From positions 248,001 to 312,000 of the forward strand of contig CAWKOG010000016.1 in assembly GCA_963851215.1 (NCBI GenBank): a stretch of 64,000 nucleotides of DNA, given 5' to 3'. A program made the translations under genes and the position numbers. Source of the stretch: DATKFM01 sp963851215. Its GTDB lineage: Bacteria; Pseudomonadota; Alphaproteobacteria; Dongiales; Dongiaceae. Positions 1 through 10,190 of the stretch are shown in pieces. How positions within the stretch are numbered: position 1 is the first letter of the stretch; each line of letters begins with the position of its first letter. The notes under the pieces were generated by a model, which worked only from the letters and a program-made list of their open reading frames with translations, was not told where the DNA came from and searched no databases.

Positions 1-128
1 GCCAATCGAGAATGAAGGCGCTCATGACCGAACCATTGCTGAGGGCAGCCGCAGCGCAGCTTCGTCGTCTTGGGAGCGACGCGCCGGTCGGAATCCGTTC
101 AAGGCTTCCGCCGGCGCGCCATAGCAGA

Positions 129-1198
129 CTATTGCGGCAACTGGTCGTCGATACCCTTGACGTACCAGTTCATGCCCAGGACTTCGCCGTCAGGCAGCGG
201 CTTGCCCGCTTCGCCGACGACGGTGCCATCCTGCTTGGTGATGGGACCGGTGAAGGGATTGAGCTGATTGGTCTTGATCTTTTCGACCGTTTCAGCCGCC
301 ATCTTCGCGACATCGTCAGGCATATTGGTGAAGGGCGCGATGTTGACCATGCCGGAATCGATGCCGCCCCAGACATTGGCCGTGGCCCATGTGCCATCCA
401 GCACAGCCTTCACACGATCGACATAGTATCCGGACCAATCGTCGACAATCGCCGTTAGTTGGGCCTTCGGCGCGAACTTGATCATGTCGGACGCCTGGCC
501 GAAACCCACCTTTCCCTGCTCTTCGGCGACCTGCAGCGGCGCCGTGGAGTCGGTATGCTGCACGATGATATCGGCGCCCTGGCTGAACAGCACCTTGGCG
601 GCGTCGGCCTCCTTGCCGGGATCGTACCAGGAATTCACCCAGACGATCTTGACCTTGAAATCCGGATTGACCGACTGCGCGCCGAGCATGAACGCATTGA
701 TGCCGGACACGACTTCGGGGATCGGGAACGAGACGATGTAGCCGGCGACGCCGGACTTCGACATTTTCGCCGCGATTTGGCCGATGACGTAGCGGCCCTT
801 CATGGAACCGGGCGTTATAGACGGCGAGATTATCGGCGGTCTTGTAGCCGGTGGCATGCTCGAACTTCACGTCGGGATACTTGTTCGCCACCTTCAGCGT
901 CGCTTCCATGAAGCCGAACGAGGTGGTGAAGATGATCTTGGCGCCCTCGCGCGCCAGCCGCTCGATGGCGCGCTCGGCATCCGGACCCTCGGCGACGTTC
1001 TCGACGAAGATTGTCTCGACCTTGTCGCCCAGCTCCTGTCTCGACGCGAAGGCGGCCCTGATTATGCTGATAGGACCAGCCGTGATCGCCGATCGGACCG
1101 ACATAGATCCAGCCGGCCTTGATCTTGTCTTGAGCCATGGCGCCGCCGGCCGCCAGCGCCAGCGCGAGGGCCAAGGCCAGACCCCAGATTTTCCTCAT
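129..1198 (-). CDS. BMP-family ABC transporter substrate-binding protein (frameshifted twice)
   Basis: Periplasmic substrate-binding protein of a basic-membrane-protein (BMP) type importer, a family that binds nucleosides and purines. A signal peptide (MRKIWGLALALALALAAGG, cleavage after AMA) is followed by the family start KIKAGWIYVGPIGDHGWSYQ. Frame changes near 1035 (extra G in ACAGGAGCTG) and near 797 (GAAGGGCC where GAAGGCC is expected) carry the match through YEGRYVIGQIAAKMSKSG to the C-terminus ending in DDQLPQ. It is last in a minus-strand run behind two permeases and an ATPase, next to xanthine dehydrogenase genes, so purine uptake is inferred. The start at 1198 has a GGAACG-type ribosome site. 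About 355 residues when joined, normal for the family. Confidence 0.85.
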
Positions 1199-1285
1199 GG
1201 AACGCTCCTTCCCTGCATTTGGAAACCTGCAGCCGATGTTGCTTGGCCGTACCGCCCGGGCTGCCACGGGCGCGGCGCTTTCCGG

Positions 1286-2206
1286 CTAGCGGTCAGGCAC
1301 GAAGGGCTGACCCAGGCAAGCCGGGGTATTGAGACGCGTCAGCATACGATTGGCGGAAATGATAACCAAGGCCAGGATGGTGACGATGTAGGGCAGCGAT
1401 GTCAAAAGCTGCGGCGGGATCGGCAGCCCCAGCGGCTGGACATAGAGATTGAGAATCCAGACAGTGCCGAAAAGATAGGCGCCGATTGCCGCTCGCCAGG
1501 GCAGCCAGGAAGCAAAGACCACCAGCGCCAGCGCGATCCAGCCGCGGCCGCCGGTCATGTTTTCGATCCATTGCGGCGTATAGGCCAGCGAGAGAAAGCC
1601 GCCGGCCAATCCCGAGCAAGCGCCGCCGAACAGCACGCAGGCATAGCGCACGGAGATCACGTTATAGCCCAGGGCATGGGCCGAATGGTGGCTGCTGCCG
1701 ACCGCGCGGATGATCAGGCCGGTCTTGGTCTTAAACAGCACATAGCCGACGCCGGCGGTGAGCAGGATGGAAAGATAGACCAGGACATCCTGACCGAAGA
1801 GAATACGGCCGATGAACGGAATATCGGTCAGTACGGGAACATACAATGCGCCGAGCTTGACGCCCGGAAGTCCGACAAAGGACTCGCCAATGATCCCCGA
1901 AAGGCCCAGTCCGAGCAGCGTCAAGGCAAGTCCGGTGGCGACCTGGTTTGCCACCAACGTCAGAGTCAGGAAACCGAACAGGGCCGACAGCGCCATGCCC
2001 GCGGCAATCGCGGCCAGGATGCCGACATAAGGCGAGCCGGTGACGAAGGCGGCGCCGAAACCGCAGACGGCGCCCATCACCATCATGCCTTCGACGCCGA
2101 GATTGAGCACGCCGGAGCGCTCCACCACCAGTTCGCCGATGGCCGCCAACAGGAACGGCGTCGAGGCTGTGATGATGGTGAGGATGATCGCCTGCAGTTC
2201 GAGCAT
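1286..2206 (-). CDS. ABC transporter permease, BMP/nucleoside type, second subunit
   Basis: Inner-membrane permease of 306 residues in the BPD_transp_2 (branched-chain/nucleoside) family. The N-terminus MLELQAIILTIITASTPFLL and the motif ERSGVLNLGVEGMMVMGAV are typical of the NupQ/YufQ-like second permease of BMP importers. Eight or more hydrophobic segments are visible. The ATG at 2206 lies 5 bases after the stop of the first permease, so the two are translationally coupled. The same frame stays open far upstream to 4054, but that part is antisense-like shadow over neighbouring genes; the family N-terminus fixes the start. Partner of the ATPase at 3253-4895 and the binding protein at 129-1198. 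Confidence 0.92.
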   Translation of the reverse strand: MLELQAIILTIITASTPFLLAAIGELVVERSGVLNLGVEGMMVMGAVCGFGAAFVTGSPYVGILAAIAAGMALSALFGFLTLTLVANQVATGLALTLLGLGLSGIIGESFVGLPGVKLGALYVPVLTDIPFIGRILFGQDVLVYLSILLTAGVGYVLFKTKTGLIIRAVGSSHHSAHALGYNVISVRYACVLFGGACSGLAGGFLSLAYTPQWIENMTGGRGWIALALVVFASWLPWRAAIGAYLFGTVWILNLYVQPLGLPIPPQLLTSLPYIVTILALVIISANRMLTRLNTPACLGQPFVPDR

Positions 2207-2211
2207 GACGT

Positions 2212-3243
2212 CTACTCCGCCGCAGCCGATTGCGCGGCGACAGTACGCTGGAGCTTCACGCGGTACAGAATGAGCGTGTCGCAGGCCAGGATGAAGAACA
2301 GCAGGGTGCCCTGGAACACCTTGGCGATCTTGTCGGAGACGCCGAGCGTTACCTGCGCGGATTCGCCGCCGAGATAGCTGATCGCCAGAAGGATGCCGGC
2401 GAACAGCACGCCGATGGGATTGAGCCGGCCGAGGAAGGCAATGATGATGGCGGTGAAGCCGTAGCCGGGCGAGATCGTTGGCTGCAGCTGGCCGACCGTG
2501 CTCGCTGCCTCGCAGATGCCGGCCAGGCCGGCGAGCCCGCCCGACAGCAGGAAGCAGAAGATGACGATGCGGTCGCGGGAAAATCCGGCGAAGCGGCCGG
2601 CGCGCGGCGCATTGCCGAGCACGCGGATCTCGAAACCCTTGAGCGTGCGGCCCATCACCAGGGCCAGGACCACCGCGGCGACCAAGGCGAACAGCACGCC
2701 GATATGGATCGTCGGGCCGATCGTCGGCAGCAACTGCCAGCCTTCGAAGGTCACCGTCTTCGGGAAGTTGAAGCCCATGGGATCGCGCCAGGGACCGCGC
2801 ACCAGCCAGTCCAGCAACAGCTGCGCGACATAGACGAGCATCAGGCTGGTGAGAATCTCGTTGGCGCCGAACCGGACCTTGAGCAGCGCCGGAATCAGGC
2901 CGTAGAGCATGCCGCCGATGATGCCCAGCAGCAGCATGCAGGCCAGCGCCATCGGCGATTGCCAGCCGGTCAGCAGCACAGGAATGAGGCCGCCGAAGAT
3001 GGCGCCGGCGGTGAGTTGCCCCTCGGCGCCGATGTTCCAGACATTCGCCAGATAGCAGACCGAAAGGCCGATGCCGATCAGCACCAGCGGCGCCGCCTTC
3101 ACCAGCAGCTGCTCGATCGACCACAGGGTCGTGAGCGGTTCGACGAAATAGACATAGAGCGCCTCCAAGGGATTGAGCCCGCGCAGCGCGAAGATGATCG
3201 CGCCGGCGATGAGCGTGAGCGCGATGGCCAGCACCGGCGACAT
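2212..3243 (-). CDS. ABC transporter permease, BMP/nucleoside type, first subunit
   Basis: Inner-membrane permease of 343 residues, BPD_transp_2 family, like NupP/YufP. The motif LSVCYLANVWNIGAEGQLTAG, the family signature for this subunit, lies at about residues 61-81, followed by repeated hydrophobic helices and a short polar C-terminus. It starts 9 bases after the ATPase stop and ends 5 bases before the second permease. With that permease it should form the channel of a purine or nucleoside importer; the substrate is inferred from the BMP family and the adjacent xanthine oxidation genes. No frame damage is seen here. Confidence 0.92.
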   Translation of the reverse strand: MSPVLAIALTLIAGAIIFALRGLNPLEALYVYFVEPLTTLWSIEQLLVKAAPLVLIGIGLSVCYLANVWNIGAEGQLTAGAIFGGLIPVLLTGWQSPMALACMLLLGIIGGMLYGLIPALLKVRFGANEILTSLMLVYVAQLLLDWLVRGPWRDPMGFNFPKTVTFEGWQLLPTIGPTIHIGVLFALVAAVVLALVMGRTLKGFEIRVLGNAPRAGRFAGFSRDRIVIFCFLLSGGLAGLAGICEAASTVGQLQPTISPGYGFTAIIIAFLGRLNPIGVLFAGILLAISYLGGESAQVTLGVSDKIAKVFQGTLLFFILACDTLILYRVKLQRTVAAQSAAAE

Positions 3244-3252
3244 CGACAGTCA

Positions 3253-4895
3253 TCAGCCGCGAATGCTCAGCGCGCTTTTCAAGCACGAGCCGCATGCGGC
3301 TGCCTCCCGGACCGGTGTCGCGCCGGCGGCCGGCGCTTCGCCCGCGCCGCCCATCAGCAGGCCGATCTTCTCCATGTTCATCTCCGCCGCCGGCTGGGCT
3401 TCCGACAGATGGCCGCGGGAAATCACGGCGATGCGGTCGGCGATCTCGAAAATCTCGTCCAGGTCCTGGCTGATCACCAGCACGGCGGAGCCGGCGCGGG
3501 CGAGATCGATCAGCGCCTGACGGATGACGGCGGCGGCGCCGGCATCCACGCCCCAGGTCGGCTGGTTCACCACCAGCACCGCCGGCTTGCGGTCGAGCTC
3601 GCGGCCGACCACGAATTTCTGCAGGTTGCCGCCTGACAGCGCGCGCGCCTCCGGATCGGGGCGGCCGCGGCGCACGTCGAAATCCGCCGCCACCCGGTCG
3701 CCGATCGACAGCGCCTTGCCGCGATCGAGGAACCCATTGCGCACCAGGGCATCGTCGGCCGAGTGGCGCGTCAGCAGCACATTCTCCGACAAGGCGAATG
3801 CCGGCACCGCGCCATGGCCCAGTCGCTCTTCCGGCACGAAGGCGGCGCCGCGCTTGCGGCGTTCGGTGACGCCCAGATGGCCGCAAGCGGCGCCGTCGAT
3901 CTGGATGGCCGCGGCATGTCGGCGTTCCGCCGTTCGCCGGAGACCGCCTCGAACAGTTCCGACTGGCCGTTGCCGGCGACGCCGGCGATGCAGACCACCT
4001 CGCCGCCGCGCACATCCAGGCGGAGATTGTGGAGCGCCACGCCGAAAGGTCCATCCGAACCCTGATTGAGGCCTTCCAGCCGCAGTCGCGGCAGGCCGCC
4101 CAGCTTGTCGGCGCCGGATTTCACCGTGTGGATGTCGGCGCCGACCATGAGCCGCGCCAGGCTGGCCGCGGTTTCCTGCAGCGGGTCCACCCGCGCCACC
4201 ACCTTGCCATGGCGCAGGATGGTGACGTTGTGGCAGAGGCGCTTCACCTCCTCCAGCCGGTGGCTGATGTAGAGAACCGCGCAGCCCTCGCTCGCCAGGC
4301 GCTGCAGCGTGAGGAAAAGCTGGTCGGCCTCCTGGGGCGTCAACACCGCCGTCGGCTCATCCATGATCAGCAGCCGCGGTTCCTGCAGCAGGCAGCGCAC
4401 GATCTCGATCCGCTGCCGCTCGCCGACGGAGAGATCGGCCACAGTGGCCGACGGTTCCAGCGGCAGGCCATAGTCGACGGAAACCCGGGAGATGCGGGCC
4501 GACAGCGCCGCCATGTCCAGCTTGCCCGACAAGGCCAGGGCGATGTTCTCGGCCACCGTCAGCGCCTCGAACAGGGAGAAATGCTGGAACACCATGCCGA
4601 TGCCCAGGCGGCGCGCGGCGGCGGGGTTGGCGATGGCGACCGCCCGGCCCTGCCAGCGCAACTCGCCGGCGCTGGGTTGCAGCGAGCCATAGATGATCTT
4701 CACCAGGGTGGATTTGCCGGCGCCGTTTTCACCCAGCAAAGCGTGGATCTCACCGGGCGCCACCCGCAGATCCACATGGTCGTTGGCCCGGAGCGCGCCG
4801 AAATCCTTGCAGATGCCCAGGGCCTCCAGGAGATAGGCCGGCCCGCCGGCGCCATCAGCCCGTGCGGGTTCCCGCGGTTCCAACTCCTGGCCCAT
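3253..4895 (-). CDS. ABC transporter ATP-binding protein, duplicated NBD, nucleoside type (frameshifted)
   Basis: Duplicated-domain ATPase of the sugar/nucleoside importer class. The first NBD has Walker A GENGAGKST, a SVGERQRIEI signature and Walker B LLIMDEPTAVLTPQEAD. The second half has GVAGNGQSELFEAVSGERRN, then the signature LSGGNLQKFVVGRELDRKP and the degenerate Walker region VNQPTWGVDAGA typical of this class. The frame is lost near 3920, after the codons for RRNAD, where one base is missing; IQIDGAACGHLGVTERRKRG continues in the next frame to the normal end. About 547 residues when joined. It starts 27 bases after xdhC, so transport genes appear appended to the purine oxidation operon. 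Confidence 0.88.
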
Positions 4896-4922
4896 GACCG
4901 ATTAAGCGCCCCCTGCTTGCCG

Positions 4923-5906
4923 CTATGCCGTCTGGCCGAGGATACCAGCAGGCGCCACCGCCGCACGCAACGATTCGTCGCGCTGCAACAGCTCCGCCGC
5001 CGTGGCCGCCGCAATCACAGCGGGCACCTTGCCGCCGATGCCGGAGATCCCGATGGGGCATACCAGCGACGCAACCCGGTCCTCGGGCAGGCCCGCGTCG
5101 CGCAGCCGCTTGACGAATCGCGCCCGCTTGGTGCCGCTGCCGATCAGGCCGACATAAGGGAAGCGCCCGTCCGCCAGGGCGGCATGGGTGATATCCAGGT
5201 CCAGCGCGTGGCTATGGGTCATGATCAGCACGAAGCTGCCGGCCGGCGCCACGGCGACCTCGCCCACGGGCAAGGCCGAAACGACGCTGTAGGCATTGGC
5301 CGGCAGGCGCGCGGGAAAGGCCTCGGGCCGCACATCGACCCAGGTCACTTGCAGCGGCAACGGCGCCAGGGCCAGCACCAGCGCCCGGCCGACATGGCCG
5401 GCGCCGAACAGCAGTATCGGCCGGCGGGTTTCGCCGAAATGCTCAATGAGGGCGCCATCGGCGGCGATATGGGTCGGCTCCGGCGGCGCGCCATCGGGCT
5501 CGAGCCGTTCCCGGTAGACACGGCCATCGACATACTGGGCGCAGCAGGAGAAGCCGCCGCCGGCCTCCAGCGCCGCAAAATCCCGCACCTGGACCAGCGA
5601 CTGCCCGTCGATGACCTCGACCAGCAGGGTCACCCGGCCGCCGCAGCACTGGCCAAGCTCCGGCCCGAGCGACTGGCGGATCCAGCGGGCCCGGGCGCCG
5701 CCTAATTGCAGCGCCCGCTGCGCCTCGGCCAGGGCGCGCCATTCCATGGTGCCGCCGCCGATGGTGCCGTGGAAGCCGCCATCGGGCAGCACGACCATCC
5801 GCGCGCCGGCTTCCCGCGGCGTCGAGCCGTCGGTGGCGGCGACTGTGACCATGGCGCAACGTCCATGGCTGGCCAGGGCCTCGGCGATATGTGTCCATAT
5901 ACGCAT
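4923..5906 (-). CDS. xdhC: xanthine dehydrogenase accessory protein XdhC
   Basis: XdhC binds and sulfurates the molybdenum cofactor and inserts it into xanthine dehydrogenase in the cytoplasm. The 327-residue protein has the N-terminal XdhC/CoxI domain (DGSTPREAGARMVVL, GTIGGGTMEW), a cysteine pair in GQCCGGRVTLLVEV, and a C-terminal Rossmann segment PILLFGAGHVGRALVLALAP. It starts one base after the stop of xdhB, as is usual for xdhABC operons. The frame is intact and the length is within the family range. Confidence 0.93.
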   Translation of the reverse strand: MRIWTHIAEALASHGRCAMVTVAATDGSTPREAGARMVVLPDGGFHGTIGGGTMEWRALAEAQRALQLGGARARWIRQSLGPELGQCCGGRVTLLVEVIDGQSLVQVRDFAALEAGGGFSCCAQYVDGRVYRERLEPDGAPPEPTHIAADGALIEHFGETRRPILLFGAGHVGRALVLALAPLPLQVTWVDVRPEAFPARLPANAYSVVSALPVGEVAVAPAGSFVLIMTHSHALDLDITHAALADGRFPYVGLIGSGTKRARFVKRLRDAGLPEDRVASLVCPIGISGIGGKVPAVIAAATAAELLQRDESLRAAVAPAGILGQTA

Positions 5907-5907
5907 G

Positions 5908-8248
5908 TTATTCCTGACCTTTCAGCGCGTTGACTGCGCGCATGATGGCTTCCGGCGTGGCTGGAGCGTCCAGCGGCGGCACGTTGCCCGGCTTGAGACT
6001 GGCGATGGCGTCGGTGATGGCGGAGAACACCGCGATGCCCAGCATCAGCGGCGGTTCGCCCACGGCCTTGGAGCGGAAGACCGTGTCCTCGCGGTTGCCG
6101 GCGGATTTGTAGAGCGCGACGCGGAAATCGGCCGGCACGTCCGACGCCGTGGGAATCTTGTAGGTGGAAGGCGCATGGGTGCGCAGACGGCCCTGGTCGT
6201 CGAACACCAGCTCTTCCGTGGTCAGCCAGCCCATGCCCTGGACGAAGGCGCCTTCGATCTGGCCGATATCCACGGCCGGGTTCAGCGAGCGGCCGACATC
6301 GTGGAGGATATCCACGCGGTCCACGCGCATCTCGCCGGTCAGGATGTCGATGGTGACCTCGGCGCAGGCGGCGCCGTAGGCGAAGTAGAAGAACGGGCGG
6401 CCCTTCACCTTCTCCCGGTCCCATTCGATGCGCGGGCGTGGCGTAGTAGCCGGTCGATGACAGGGACACCCGCGCCAGATAGGCGCGCTTCACCAGCTCG
6501 GCGAAGGCCAGCGCCGTGTTGCCGATCGTCACTTGGCCGCTCTCGAAGCGGATCTGGTCCTCAGGCGTGCCGAACGCTGCGGCGGCAAAATCCACCAGCC
6601 GGCCGCGGATCGTCTCGGCGGCGATCCTGGCGGCCATGCCGTTGAGGTCCGAGCCGGAGGACGCGGCTGTCGGCGAGGTGTTCGGCACCTTGTCCGTGGT
6701 GGTGGCGGTGATCTTCACCCGGTCGAGACCGATGCCGAACACGTCGGCCACCACCTGGGCCACCTTCACATAAAGCCCCTGCCCCATCTCGGTGCCGCCA
6801 TGGTTCAGATGAACGGAGCCGTCGGTGTAGACATGGACCAGGGCGCCCGCCTGGTTGAGATGGGTCAGGGTGAAGGAGATGCCGAACTTCACGGGCGTCA
6901 GCGACAGGCCCTTCTTCAGGAAACGGCTCTGCTGGTTGAAGGCGCTGATCTCGTGGCGGCGGCGGCGGTATTCGCTGGTCAGCTCCAGTTCGCCCACGAG
7001 CTCGCGGATGATGTTGTCTTCGATCTGCTGGCCATAGGGGCTGATGTCGCGGCCCTCGGCGTAGAAATTGCGCTTGCGCACATCCAGGGCATCGAGGCCG
7101 AGGCGGATGGCGATGGCGTCCATCATGCGCTCGGCGAACAGCATGCCCTGGGGGCCGCCAAAGCCGCGGAAGGCGGTGTTCGATACCGTGTTGGTCTTCA
7201 GCCGCCGGGAATGGATGCGCACCGCCGGATAGAAGTAGGCGTTGTCGGCGTGGAACATGGTGCGGTCGTTCACGCCGAGAGAGAGATCGGCGGAGATGCC
7301 GCAGCGCGACAGGAAATTCACCTCGACCGCGCGCAGCGTGCCGTCGGCCTCGAAGCCCGCGTTGTAGTCTACGCGGAAATCATGGCGCTTGCCGGTCATG
7401 ATCATGTCGTCGTCCCGGTCCAGCCGCATCTTGGCGGCGCGGCCGGTAAGGCGCGCGGCCAGGGCGGCCAGCGCCGCCCATTGCGCCGCCTGGGACTCCT
7501 TGCCGCCGAAGCCGCCGCCCATGCGGCGGCATTCGCAGACCACGGCGGCATCGGGCACCGCCAGCATCTTGGCGACGCAATGCTGGACCTCGGTCGGATG
7601 CTGGGTCGAGGAATAGACCAGCATCCCGCCGGCCTCCTGGGGCACCGCCAGCGCCACCTGGCCTTCCAGGTAGAAATGCTCCTGGCCGCCGATGCGGAAG
7701 GATTCTCCGAACTGGCGCGGCGAGCCGGTCAGGGCGGCAGCCACATCGCCGCGCAGGAACTGATAGGGCGGCAGGACGTCCATGTCGGCGGCGACGGCGT
7801 CCTCGACGGTGATCGCCGGTTTTTCGGCCTCGATTTCGATGACCGCGAGCCTGATGGCGCGGCGGGCCTGGTCGCGGGTGGCGCCGACCACCGCGAACAC
7901 CACCTGGCCATGGAAGTCGATGCGGCCGGGCGCCAGGATGGGATCGTCGCCCTTGTTCGGGCTGCAATCGTTGATGCCCGGGATATCGTCCACGGTCAGC
8001 ACGGCGATGACGCCATCGGCGGCGCGGACCGCCTCCAGATCCAATTTCACGATCCGGCCGCGGGTGGCGTCGGCGTAGCCGGGCACGACATGGACCGTGC
8101 CGGTAGGCTCCGGCATATCGTCGATATAGATGGCTGCACCCTGGACATGGCGCTCGGCGCTGTCATGGGCGATGGCCTCGCCGCTCACGCCGGTGGTGGC
8201 CGGCGCGGCTGACAGCGGCGTGCCCTGGGTTTCAAGCGGCGCCGGCAT
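5908..8248 (-). CDS. xdhB: xanthine dehydrogenase molybdopterin-binding subunit (frameshifted)
   Basis: Large molybdopterin subunit that oxidises hypoxanthine and xanthine to urate. Family motifs in order: SAERHVQGAAIYIDDMPEP near residue 29, GGGFGGKESQA, FRGFGGPQG, and GTEMGQGLYVKVAQVVADVFG in the Mo-binding domain. The catalytic glutamate motif VGEPPLMLGIAVFSAI is near the C-terminus, after a frame change near 6437 (GYYATP then RIEWDREKVKGRPFFY in the next frame). About 780 residues when joined, normal for bacterial XdhB. Its first 17 bases overlap the end of xdhA. Confidence 0.9.
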
Positions 8249-9721
8249 GGAGCGCCTCCCGCTGGCCGGTGATCCGCGTGGACTGGGTTGGTGCGCCGGC
8301 GATCTCGTGGAGCGCCTTGGTCAGCAGCGCCCGGGCGGTCGCTTGGCGATAGGCCGCCGACGCCCGGTGGTCGCCGATCGGCTTGAAATCCTGATCGAGG
8401 GCGGCGATGGCCGTGTTCCAGCTGGATGCATCGTTCAAGTCTGCGCCTTTCAACGCGGCTTCCGCGCGCAGGGCACGCTTCGGCGTCGGCGCCATGCCGC
8501 CGAAGGCGATACGGGCCTCGGCGATCCGGCCGCCATCCAGCGTCAGGCAGAACGCGCCGAGCAGCGCCGAGATATCCTGATCGAAGCGCTTGGAGATCTT
8601 GAAGGCGCGGAAGGCCTGGTTCGGCCGCAGCTTCGGCACCGTAACCGCCGCCACGAATTCGCCCGGCTCGACGGTCCTGCTTGCCATAGGCGATGAAGAA
8701 CTTCTCCAGCGGCAGGGTCCGCGTGCCGCCGGCGGAACGCAGCTCCACCGTGGCGTCCAGCACGATGAGGGCCGGCGGCGTGTCGCCGATGGGCGAGCCG
8801 TTGGCGATGTTGCCGCAGACGGTGCCGGCGGTCCGCACCTGCCTGGAGCCCAGGCGTCGCAGCAGTTCGCCGAGATCGGGGTCGATGGCCGTCAGCGACT
8901 CGGCGGCGGCCTCGTAGGTGACGGCGGCGCCGATGGTGATGGAGTCGCCGTTGTCGGTGATGTGCAGCCAGATCGCCGGCGCGGCCGAGATGGATGATCT
9001 TGGGCAGGCTGCGGAGTTGCTTGGTGATCCAGAGGCCGACATCGGTCGCGCCGGCTACCAATACCGCGTCGGGATGGGCGGCGTAGAGCTTTGCCAGGTT
9101 CTCGGCGCCGGCCGGTGCGGCGAAGAATGATTTGTCGTTGCCGATGAATACATCCTTGCCGTCGGCCAGTTTGCTGAGGGCTTTGGCGGTCTTGGCCGCG
9201 GCGGCAGCGTAGGAATCGCGGGCAGTTCCGGCGCAGGCTTTCAATCCCGCCTCGACAATCGGCCGGTAGCCGGTGCAGCGGCAGAGATTGCCGGCGATCG
9301 CGTCGTTCACCTCGGCCCGGTCGGGCGCCCCATCGGCATGGTAGAGCGCGAACAGGCTCATGACGAAACCGGGGGTGCAGAAACCGCATTGCGAGCCGTG
9401 GGTCGCCACCATCGCCCTCTGCACCGGATGCAGGCTGCCCTCGCGGACATGGAGATCGTCGACGGCGACCACCTCTTTCCCATCCATCATGCCCAGAAGC
9501 TGAATGCAGCTATTCACCGGCTCATAGACCACGCGGCCGTCGCGCAGGTTGCCCAGCGCCACCGTGCAAGCGCCGCAATCGCCCTCGCCGCAGCCTTCCT
9601 TGGTGCCGCAGGCGCGTTCCTCCAGCCGCAGATAGTCCAGCAGCGTGGCCATGGGCGGTACATCGGTTAGCTGGACCACCTTGCCCCGGCGCAGGAAACG
9701 GATGGAGCGTCTGATAGCCAT
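8232..9721 (-). CDS. xdhA: xanthine dehydrogenase small subunit, 2Fe-2S and FAD domains (frameshifted twice)
   Basis: Small subunit carrying two [2Fe-2S] clusters and FAD, passing electrons from XdhB to NAD. The plant-type cluster motif CGTKEGCGEGDCGACTV lies near residue 38. The second cluster has QCGFCTPGFVMSL and GNLCRCTGYRPI. The FAD domain is marked by LVAGATDVGLWITKQLR. Frame changes near 8975 and near 8675 carry the match through HITDNGDSITIGAAVTYEAA, then GEFVAAVTVPKLRPNQ and the CO-dehydrogenase-type C-terminal flavin domain. About 495 residues when joined. The ATG overlaps the uraH stop by one base (TGATG), indicating coupling. Confidence 0.9.
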
Positions 9722-10074
9722 CAGCTTCCCCTGTAGGTCGAATAGCCATAGGGAGAGAGCAGCAACGGCACATGATAGTGCGCGCCGGGGTCGGCAATTC
9801 CGAATTGAATCGGAATGACATCCAGGAACGCCGGATCGGTCAGCTTCACCCCCGAGGACCGCAGATAGTCGCCGGCATGGAAGCGCAGCTCATAACGGCC
9901 GGCCGTCAGCGCCTCACCTTCGAGAAGCGGCCCGTCGCAGCGGCCGTCGGCGTTGGTCGTCACGGTCTTGAGCAGGTGCTGCGCGCTATCGAGCCGCCAG
10001 ACTTCGATGCGAAGTCCGGCCGCCGGCTTGCCTGCTGCCTGGTCGAGGACATGTGTGGTCAGTCGGCCCATCAT
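9721..10074 (-). CDS. uraH: 5-hydroxyisourate hydrolase
   Basis: Transthyretin-like enzyme that hydrolyses 5-hydroxyisourate, the product of urate oxidation, to OHCU. The family start MGRLTTHVLDQAAGKPAAGL and the terminal tetrapeptide YRGS that defines the HIU hydrolase branch are both present, with catalytic His/Arg context in THVLD, RYELRFHAGDY and HYHVPLLLSP. Either of two adjacent ATGs (10074, 10071) gives the usual 117 or 116 residues; an upstream extension to 10122 lacks family similarity. First gene of the operon downstream of the LysR gene and coupled to xdhA. No uricase or OHCU decarboxylase is in the window. Confidence 0.93.
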   Translation of the reverse strand: MMGRLTTHVLDQAAGKPAAGLRIEVWRLDSAQHLLKTVTTNADGRCDGPLLEGEALTAGRYELRFHAGDYLRSSGVKLTDPAFLDVIPIQFGIADPGAHYHVPLLLSPYGYSTYRGS

Positions 10075-10164
10075 TGCTCCCGCGGCCGGTCCCAGCCGGC
10101 CTTCCGTCCTGGATTTTGTCACACCGCAAATGCTCGAAAAAGAAGAGTTATGCGCACGATTCGA

Positions 10165-10177
10165 TGCCTCAAAGGCA
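10165..10177. promoter_or_regulatory. short inverted repeat in the uraH-xdh promoter region
   Basis: TGCCTCAAAGGCA is a perfect 5-bp inverted repeat with a 3-base centre, between the lysR stop (10191) and the uraH start. It could be a LysR-type operator for the uraH-xdhABC operon or a weak terminator of lysR; no T run follows on either strand. Confidence 0.3.
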
Positions 10178-10190
10178 ACAGATCAGCAGA

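Noticed and set aside
851..2377. Long open frame on the plus strand opposite the BMP importer genes, with similar ones at 2230-3636, 4029-5705 and 6533-8212
   Set aside because: High-GC antisense shadows; compositions rich in Arg, Gln, His and Gly without domains, and the opposite strand encodes recognisable families.
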